In this document: one piece after another, positions 1 to 6,645 of the stretch
Position numbering within the stretch: the first letter of the stretch is position 1
Layout of the letters: the number at the start of each line of letters is the position of its first letter
Source: Candidatus Eiseniibacteriota bacterium
GTDB lineage: Bacteria > Joyebacterota > Joyebacteria > Joyebacterales > Joyebacteraceae
Length of the DNA: 6,645 nucleotides
Assembly: GCA_030610515.1 (NCBI GenBank)
Contig: JAUWRQ010000063.1
Coordinates: forward strand, 1-6,645
Reading direction: 5' to 3'
Notes under the pieces: model-generated
The model's database searches: none
Told to the model about the DNA's origin: nothing
What the model saw: the letters and a program-made list of their open reading frames with translations, nothing else
Made by a program: the position numbers and the translations under genes

Positions 1-394
1 CGAACAGGGGAAACGACGTGTTCCCCGCTGCTCTCATCTCTGCGTGGAACAGCAGGCTGCCGGCGTAGCCCGGGTTGAGAGCAACGATCTGTCTGCTGTT
101 GAGGTGAGGGGCACAGCTCTTCGCCACCCGCTCGTGGTAGTTGGAAACATAGAAGATCAGGACCAGGTCGGCGGTTGGAAGGGCTTGTTCTGGCTTGGTT
201 GTTGCGTGGATCGGGAACTCGCCGCTGCCCTCGATTCCCGAGAGGCGAATCGTCTTCCGTTCTTGGATGGCATTCCAATTGTCGACGTGGATTGAATTGG
301 TCAGCTTCACAACGGTGACGTCGTGACCCGCCATGGCGAGAGTGCCAGCCATCGCACAGCCACCATGCCCACTTCCGACGATTGCGACGTTCAT
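1..394 (-). CDS. Opine (octopine/nopaline) dehydrogenase-like NAD(P)-dependent enzyme, N-terminal part, cut by window edge
   Basis: Translating the minus strand from the ATG at 394-392 gives 131 open codons to the window edge. Residues 1-30 form a Rossmann beta-alpha-beta with the dinucleotide-binding signature VAIVGSGHGGCAMAG (residues 3-17), then MAGHDVTVV. Further on come TADLVLIFYVSNYHERVAK (residues 74-92) and IVALNPGYAGSLLF (103-116). This order matches the NAD-binding half of the octopine/nopaline dehydrogenase family, which reductively joins an amino acid's amino group to a 2-oxo acid; the C-terminal catalytic half with the expected His lies outside the window. The start codon overlaps the stop of the upstream methyltransferase as ATGA (394-391), so the two are probably translationally coupled. 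Alternatives are a ketopantoate-reductase-like or glycerol-3-phosphate-dehydrogenase-like oxidoreductase. The family call is good; the substrate is unknown. Confidence 0.8.
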   Translation of the reverse strand, partial: MNVAIVGSGHGGCAMAGTLAMAGHDVTVVKLTNSIHVDNWNAIQERKTIRLSGIEGSGEFPIHATTKPEQALPTADLVLIFYVSNYHERVAKSCAPHLNSRQIVALNPGYAGSLLFHAEMRAAGNTSFPLF

Positions 395-1476
395 ACGCAA
401 ACCACCCCACACCTGCCGTCCGAACGATCCGCTCGAGGCCGGGGCCTGCAGAATGCGACGGTGTAGGACGGCGCAAGGTTGTCGTCATACCCCAAGCGCG
501 TGTCGAAGTATTGTGAGAGCTCCTGAAGCAACTCCTCCCTGCATGGTTGTCTGGCCACCCCCGTCAGGAAGATGTCGCCCGGGGTGATCCCCAGCTCGCG
601 AAGCAGCGGATTGGAGACTTCCAGCACGAATACGTACATCTCGAACTGTTTGCGATCGGGGTTGTACACCACATGGCTGCGCAGCTCCCTGTTCGTGAAA
701 CCGATCGCCTCGAGCAATGCGATCCGCATGGCGGGATTCCAATACTCCATCAACGTCTCCCACACGAAGTCGCCTTGATTCTGCCCGGGGAGTGTGCCGG
801 TCCCGACAAGGAGGAGATCCGTCGCGCGGAGGGCGGGATTGTCGAGCATGTGGCCGATATCCACCGGATCGTAGTTCCCGTAGGTTCTCCCCAGGAACAG
901 CAGGATGATCATCCCGCCCGACGACCTGTACCTGTCCAGGTCCTCACCGGGAAATGCCTCGAAGCACAACGGCCTGGTCTGACAGGGAATCCCGAGCTGA
1001 TTCATGCGTCTCCGGCTTGTTTCCAGCATTTCCACGCTGCCAGCCATGCACACGCATTCCACCTCATGCCCCTGGCGTATCAATGACCCTGCGATCAGGG
1101 CGCCCTTGCTGCCCGATCCGCAGCCCAGGTCAATGATGCTCACTTCCCGGGAAATGCGGGTCCCGGATTCCAACCGGGGATCGATGCCCGACTCGAACAG
1201 GGACGCTTCCAACAGTACGTCCTCGGTGGACTTCATCTCGAAGTAGGCCTTGACCGAGGACCGGAACCCGTACGTGAGCCGGGAAGGTACGACGACAACC
1301 TGTTTCCCCAAGTCCTCGAACAAGCAGTGCGGGTACCTTTTTTCGCGGGTGAAGTCCTCTTCTCCCTGCTTCTGGAGTCGAATGGAACGGAGAAGTTCGT
1401 CAACAGCTCCCTCCGGATCGGGTTTCCTGACATTCAAAGAGGGACTGCTACTACCCTCCACGATGCGAAGTGTCAT
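391..1476 (-). CDS. EgtD-family (Methyltransf_33) SAM-dependent methyltransferase, probably not histidine-specific
   Basis: The protein has 361 residues when started at the ATG at 1476-1474. The frame stays open 12 codons further up to an ATG at 1512, but those codons lie over hydrolase-relic DNA and the 1476 ATG overlaps the relic's stop as ATGA, so I prefer the inner start. Visible motifs are SAM-binding IIDLGCGSGSK (residues 114-124), FLGRTYGNYDP (194-204, equivalent to the FxGSTxGNF motif of EgtD with the Asn kept), LLLVGTG (221-227), NRELRSHVVYNPDRKQFEMY (262-281), and the C-terminal strand APSYTVAFCRP (335-345). This order matches the family typified by the histidine N-alpha-trimethyltransferase EgtD. 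Where EgtD has a T-E-x-S stretch contacting histidine, this protein reads TGVA (305-308), so the substrate is likely different. It is cytosolic, with no signal peptide or membrane segment. It is followed, with a 4-bp overlap, by an opine-dehydrogenase-like gene. GC content is lower than in the pullulanase gene. Confidence 0.85.
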   Translation of the reverse strand: MTLRIVEGSSSPSLNVRKPDPEGAVDELLRSIRLQKQGEEDFTREKRYPHCLFEDLGKQVVVVPSRLTYGFRSSVKAYFEMKSTEDVLLEASLFESGIDPRLESGTRISREVSIIDLGCGSGSKGALIAGSLIRQGHEVECVCMAGSVEMLETSRRRMNQLGIPCQTRPLCFEAFPGEDLDRYRSSGGMIILLFLGRTYGNYDPVDIGHMLDNPALRATDLLLVGTGTLPGQNQGDFVWETLMEYWNPAMRIALLEAIGFTNRELRSHVVYNPDRKQFEMYVFVLEVSNPLLRELGITPGDIFLTGVARQPCREELLQELSQYFDTRLGYDDNLAPSYTVAFCRPRPRADRSDGRCGVVCV

Positions 1477-1644
1477 CGAGTTGCCTTTCGCAAGCCGGGC
1501 TCGCGTTCCCATTCAAACGACCAAGAAGGATTGCCGTGTATCATCACCAGCGGTTCACCCTTGCCTTCGTCCACATAGTGCATCCTGCCCATTGTCAGCT
1601 CGATGTGGTGAGGCTCAAGGGTATGATCTGTCTCCCGGTCAGGC
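1473..1644 (-). pseudogene. 5' relic of a haloalkane-dehalogenase-like alpha/beta hydrolase
   Basis: The minus-strand frame ending at TGA 1475-1473 contains LEPHHIELTMGRMHYVDEG, then EPLVMIHGNPSWSFEW, coded by about 1619-1509. This is the conserved opening of haloalkane dehalogenases and related alpha/beta hydrolases: HYVDEG, then HGNP with the oxyanion-hole region, then WSF. Intact relatives are roughly 280-310 residues long and carry an Asp nucleophile about 70 residues later. Here similarity stops after WSFEW and the frame ends 11 codons later, so nucleophile, cap and catalytic His are missing. Upstream, the frame runs without a convincing start straight into an IS3 terminal repeat, so the 5' end is also disturbed. 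The relic's TGA overlaps the methyltransferase ATG as ATGA, a junction that mimics a coupled operon. A small expressed 73-residue peptide starting inside the IS end (GTG/ATG near 1694) is conceivable but not supported by homology. Confidence 0.7.
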
Positions 1645-1813
1645 TGACCTGCCCCCAGTCGTTGTACCATCCCCAGCCTCACAATGGAGCGCATGTGGGA
1701 GCCAGCTTGACGGCCTCCAGTGCCGACGGTCGGTATCCAAGAGAGCTGTGAGGTATCACCTCATTGTACTCCCGCCGCCACTCCCCAGCCAGCAAGTACT
1801 CGTAGTCAACGAC
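1645..1813 (-). mobile_element. Truncated 3' end of an IS3-family insertion sequence with terminal repeat
   Basis: The plus strand at 1645 begins TGACCTGCCCCCA, the kind of terminal inverted repeat seen at IS3-family ends. Just inside it, on the minus strand, codons 1813-1679 read 44 residues ending in TGA: EYLLAGEWRREYN, then PHSSLGYRPSALEA. WRREYN...PHSSLGYRP is the hallmark C-terminus of IS3-family OrfB (rve integrase-core) transposases. The frame is closed by TAA at 1816-1814, so the DDE catalytic core, OrfA and the other terminal repeat are absent. I found no matching second end (TGGGGGCAGGTCA-like) within the next few hundred bases. The element is therefore a dead remnant, and its surviving end abuts the hydrolase relic. 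Target-site duplication cannot be judged because the partner end is gone. Confidence 0.85.
1679..1813 (-). pseudogene. C-terminal fragment of IS3-family OrfB transposase
   Basis: This 44-codon remnant contains the conserved EWRREYNE and PHSSLGYRPSA stretches of the integrase-core transposases of IS3 elements and ends at its natural TGA (1681-1679), 34 bases inside the terminal repeat. All three acidic catalytic residues lie upstream of the retained part and are missing. There is no start codon of its own, and upstream sequence is stopped in frame at 1816-1814. It is non-functional. Confidence 0.8.
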
Positions 1814-1826
1814 TTAGGGCTACGAG
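1799..1826. repeat. 7-bp inverted repeat at the break point of the IS relic
   Basis: CTCGTAG at 1799-1805 and CTACGAG at 1820-1826 form perfect arms around a 14-base spacer. The spacer shares an overlapping shorter palindrome, AGTC-aac-GACT (1804-1814). It lies where transposase similarity ends. It may be a recombination scar or a chance palindrome; no enzyme or site family is recognised. Confidence 0.4.
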
Positions 1827-1923
1827 CGCTGCGTCCTCGAGGCTGGCGGAGGGATACAGACCTGACGCGTGGTTCGCTTGAGGCGAGAACTGGCCTTCCG
1901 GCCACACGGGATCCAACTACATG

Positions 1924-1950
1924 CGGGGCCTGACGTTGTGTCAGGCCCCG
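1924..1950 (-). terminator. Perfect 11-bp hairpin downstream of the pullulanase gene
   Basis: Arms CGGGGCCTGAC (1924-1934) and GTCAGGCCCCG (1940-1950) pair without mismatch around a 5-base loop. The hairpin starts about 40 bases after the pullulanase stop codon and is the likely 3' end of that transcript. Neither strand has a real T-run after the stem: the minus strand continues CATGTAG and the plus strand TTCTG. It may therefore act as an RNA-end stabiliser or a factor-assisted terminator rather than a classic intrinsic one. It also fits a hairpin following a tRNA, given the tRNA-like piece at 1957-1990. Confidence 0.6.
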
Positions 1951-1956
1951 TTCTGC

Positions 1957-1990
1957 TGGCTCCTCCGGGCGGACTCGAACTCGCCCGCCG
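1957..1990 (-). other. tRNA 3'-end-like fragment (T-loop plus CCA), possible attachment-site remnant
   Basis: Directly after the pullulanase stop codon the minus strand reads GGCGGGCGAGTTCGAGTCCG and then CCCGGAGGAGCCA. It contains the T-loop consensus TTCGAGT, a following CCGCC that could pair with the preceding GGCGG if five intervening bases are ignored, an acceptor-like GGAGGAG and a terminal CCA. No 5' acceptor strand (TCCTCCG-like), D-arm or anticodon arm is visible upstream, where the pullulanase coding sequence lies. It is therefore at most a 3' fragment, as integrative elements leave behind, and could be coincidence. Confidence 0.3.
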
Positions 1991-5332
<3,342 letters not shown>

Positions 5333-5337
5333 GAATG

Positions 5338-5344
5338 CCTCCTC
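5338..5344 (-). promoter_or_regulatory. Shine-Dalgarno site fixing the pullulanase start
   Basis: The minus strand reads GAGGAGG and then CATTC before the ATG at 5332. It is a near-perfect anti-16S match at normal spacing. It decides for the inner start, which begins the signal peptide, over the upstream ATG at 5476. Confidence 0.8.
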
Positions 5345-5380
5345 ATACGGATATTCCCACGTCTGTAGTGGTGAACAGGG

Positions 5381-5389
5381 ATTGTACCA
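5381..5389 (-). promoter_or_regulatory. Possible extended -10 promoter of the pullulanase gene
   Basis: The minus strand contains TGG followed by TACAAT (5389-5381), an extended -10 pattern one base from TATAAT. It would place transcription start near 5374, giving a leader of about 40 bases before the ATG. No good -35 hexamer lies 16-18 bases upstream (that DNA is GC-rich, TGGCGG-like), which is usual for extended -10 promoters. The match is short and there is no regulator site I recognise. Confidence 0.4.
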
Positions 5390-5431
5390 CAGGAGGTTGG
5401 ATGCCGCCACGCGGGGGCGGTGCGACCTGGA

Positions 5432-5475
5432 TGCAGGAAGCCCCGCCGACTCACGCCGACGGGGCCTTTCCTGCA
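5432..5475 (-). terminator. Long hairpin between the repeat-protein gene and the pullulanase gene
   Basis: TGCAGGAA-GCCCCG (5432-5445) pairs with CGGGGC-(CT)-TTCCTGCA (5460-5475), 14 base pairs with one 2-base bulge and a 14-base loop. It begins 55 bases after the stop codon of the FG-GAP protein, the expected place for its terminator, and precedes the pullulanase promoter-like site. The inner GGCCCCG...CGGGGCTT core resembles an intrinsic terminator, but the trailing T-run is only two or three bases. Confidence 0.55.
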
Positions 5476-5529
5476 CTCCGGTGGGTTGCCAGAGCTACCG
5501 AAGAACCCCAAACCGCGTGGATCGGGTCG

Positions 5530-6645
5530 CTATCTCAAGAGGAGCACCTTGCGCGTCACCGTCTGCTCCGCGGCGTTCAGCCGGATCAGGTAGACGCCAT
5601 TCGAGAGCGCTACGCCGCCCGAGTCACCTCCATCCCAGGCGACCTCGTGGAGCCCGGAAGGGAATCCCCTGTCGGCGAGCGTCGCGACATGACGACCCGC
5701 TACGTCATACACGGCGATCTCGACGTGCGCCGCCTGTCGCAAATCGAACGCCACGACGGAACTCAAGCTGAACGGGTTGGGCCTCGGCGGGAACAGATGC
5801 GCAATAGCGAGAACATCGTCGAGCGACCCGTCGGTCACGCCGGCCTCGTGATCGATGCCGAGATAGAGGTACACGAGTCCGTCACCGGCACCGATCATGA
5901 GGTCCTTCTGTCCGTCGGCGTTCCAGTCGCACACGAACGGACGCGAGCGGGGCGTGCCTGCGATGTCGATCTTGACGCCGTCGACCTCCAGGAACTCGAA
6001 CCCGGAGAAGTCGGGGGACTGGTTCGTACCCGTGTTCGAGTAGAAGACGATCTCGCCGTTGGTGTTCCCGGCGAGAATGTCTTTCCTCCCGTCGTTGTCC
6101 AGGTCCTCTACGTGAGGACTCGCCCGGTTAGATACGACGTCCAGGTTGACGCCGGAGTCCTGCGCGTAGGTCTGCGCCTCGAAGTCGGGCACCTCGTCCG
6201 TTCCCGTGTTCAGGAAAACGTGGATGAACCCATCGTAGCCGCCGATGACAAGGTCCCTGTGTCCGTCGCTGTCCCAGTCGACGACAGTCGCGCACGCCCG
6301 CGACCCCACGTCGATGTCGATCTTGGATCCCAGCGGCCCGACCTGCAGGAAGACGCCGGCATCGAACGCCGGGCTCTGATCGGTCCCGACATTGGTGAAG
6401 AGCATGACCCGGCCGTCCGAGCGACCCACGATGAGGTCCTTGAGATCGTCAGCCCCCCAGTACACGACTCGGGGGAAGATGCCCAAACACCCGCCGCCCG
6501 CAACGATGAGGTCGGAGCCCATGGACTGCGCGTAGGTGAAACCCGAGAACTCCGAGTTCTCGGCCGTCCCTTCGTTCAGATAGACGCGCACCTTGCCGGT
6601 GGCCGCCCCCTCCCCAACTACGAGGTCAGCGATGCCGTCCGAGTC
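5530..6645 (-). CDS. Secreted FG-GAP/VCBS repeat protein with C-terminal FlgD-like/T9SS-type sorting module (N-terminus outside window)
   Basis: The 371 visible codons run in frame from the right edge to TAG at 5532-5530. A GTG at 6591 could be mistaken for a start, but the frame is open above it and codes a repeat motif (DSDGIADLVVG), so the gene continues beyond the window. Five propeller-blade-like repeats recur about every 60 residues: DSDGIADLVVG (1-11), WGADDLKDLIVG (63-74), WDSDGHRDLVIG (124-135), DLDNDGRKDILAG (181-193) and WNADGQKDLMIG (241-252). Each is followed by a strand such as VRVYLNEGT or IHVFLNTGT. The DxDxDG loops normally bind calcium; the second repeat has lost that pattern. 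After a linker, residues 286-371 carry PPRPNPFSLSSVVAFDL, VYDVAGRHVATL, HEVAWDGGDSGG, LSNGVYLIRL and RKVLLLR. This is the Ig-like tail used as a type IX-type sorting or surface-anchoring module in FCB-related phyla. The protein probably acts outside the cell in binding or adhesion; the ligand is unknown. Confidence 0.85.
   Translation of the reverse strand, partial: DSDGIADLVVGEGAATGKVRVYLNEGTAENSEFSGFTYAQSMGSDLIVAGGGCLGIFPRVVYWGADDLKDLIVGRSDGRVMLFTNVGTDQSPAFDAGVFLQVGPLGSKIDIDVGSRACATVVDWDSDGHRDLVIGGYDGFIHVFLNTGTDEVPDFEAQTYAQDSGVNLDVVSNRASPHVEDLDNDGRKDILAGNTNGEIVFYSNTGTNQSPDFSGFEFLEVDGVKIDIAGTPRSRPFVCDWNADGQKDLMIGAGDGLVYLYLGIDHEAGVTDGSLDDVLAIAHLFPPRPNPFSLSSVVAFDLRQAAHVEIAVYDVAGRHVATLADRGFPSGLHEVAWDGGDSGGVALSNGVYLIRLNAAEQTVTRKVLLLR

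Noticed and set aside
547..1086. 179-codon plus-strand open frame
   Set aside because: It is a shadow of the methyltransferase gene, which carries clear family motifs on the other strand.
1477..1512. Upstream ATG at 1512 as start of the methyltransferase (12 extra residues)
   Set aside because: The extra codons lie over the hydrolase relic's tail, have no good ribosome site, and the ATG at 1476 has the ATGA overlap.
1250..1933. 227-codon plus-strand open frame across the methyltransferase 5' end and the relic region
   Set aside because: It runs antisense through the methyltransferase N-terminus, the hydrolase relic and the IS fragment, all of which show homology on the minus strand. The product itself has no recognisable features.
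5333..5476. Upstream ATG at 5476 as start of the pullulanase (48 extra residues)
   Set aside because: It lies within the hairpin, precedes the promoter-like site, and would bury the signal peptide internally. AGGAGG precedes the inner ATG.

Overview
The window looks like a piece of a high-GC bacterial chromosome, probably from an uncultured lineage. All genes that can be supported lie on the minus strand. The organism guess rests on one protein at the right edge: FG-GAP-type repeats followed by a C-terminal 'PNPF ... VYDVAGR ... SNGVYLIRL ... RKVLLLR' module. Such modules are typical of secreted proteins in FCB-group and related candidate phyla (for example Eisenbacteria, Latescibacteria, Gemmatimonadota). 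This is an inference from one domain; no marker gene is present.

Layout, right to left (the direction of transcription): (1) 5530-6645, 3' part of a secreted FG-GAP repeat protein, followed by a strong hairpin at 5432-5475. (2) 1991-5332, a complete secreted pullulanase-type alpha-1,6-glucosidase (1113 aa) with its own plausible promoter, a good Shine-Dalgarno site and a signal peptide. (3) 1477-1990, about 500 bases with no intact gene but packed with relics: a tRNA-3'-end-like fragment, a perfect 11-bp hairpin, a 7-bp inverted repeat, the last 44 codons and terminal repeat of an IS3-family element, and the first part of a haloalkane-dehalogenase-like alpha/beta hydrolase cut off after about 37 recognisable residues. 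(4) 391-1476, an EgtD-family (Methyltransf_33) SAM-dependent methyltransferase. (5) 1-394, the N-terminal 131 residues of an opine (octopine/nopaline) dehydrogenase-like enzyme that runs off the left edge.

The pullulanase and the repeat protein fit an extracellular polysaccharide-degrading, surface-protein-rich lifestyle. They look like separate transcription units, because a hairpin and a promoter-like sequence lie between them. The methyltransferase and opine dehydrogenase overlap by ATGA and are almost certainly co-translated. Together they suggest a small pathway that makes an N-methylated or opine-like amino-acid derivative. The methyltransferase lacks the Glu and Ser that EgtD uses to hold histidine, so ergothioneine is an unlikely product. 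This gene pair is visibly less GC-rich than the pullulanase and sits directly behind IS and hydrolase debris, consistent with a recombined or acquired segment. It is the best candidate here for something undescribed.
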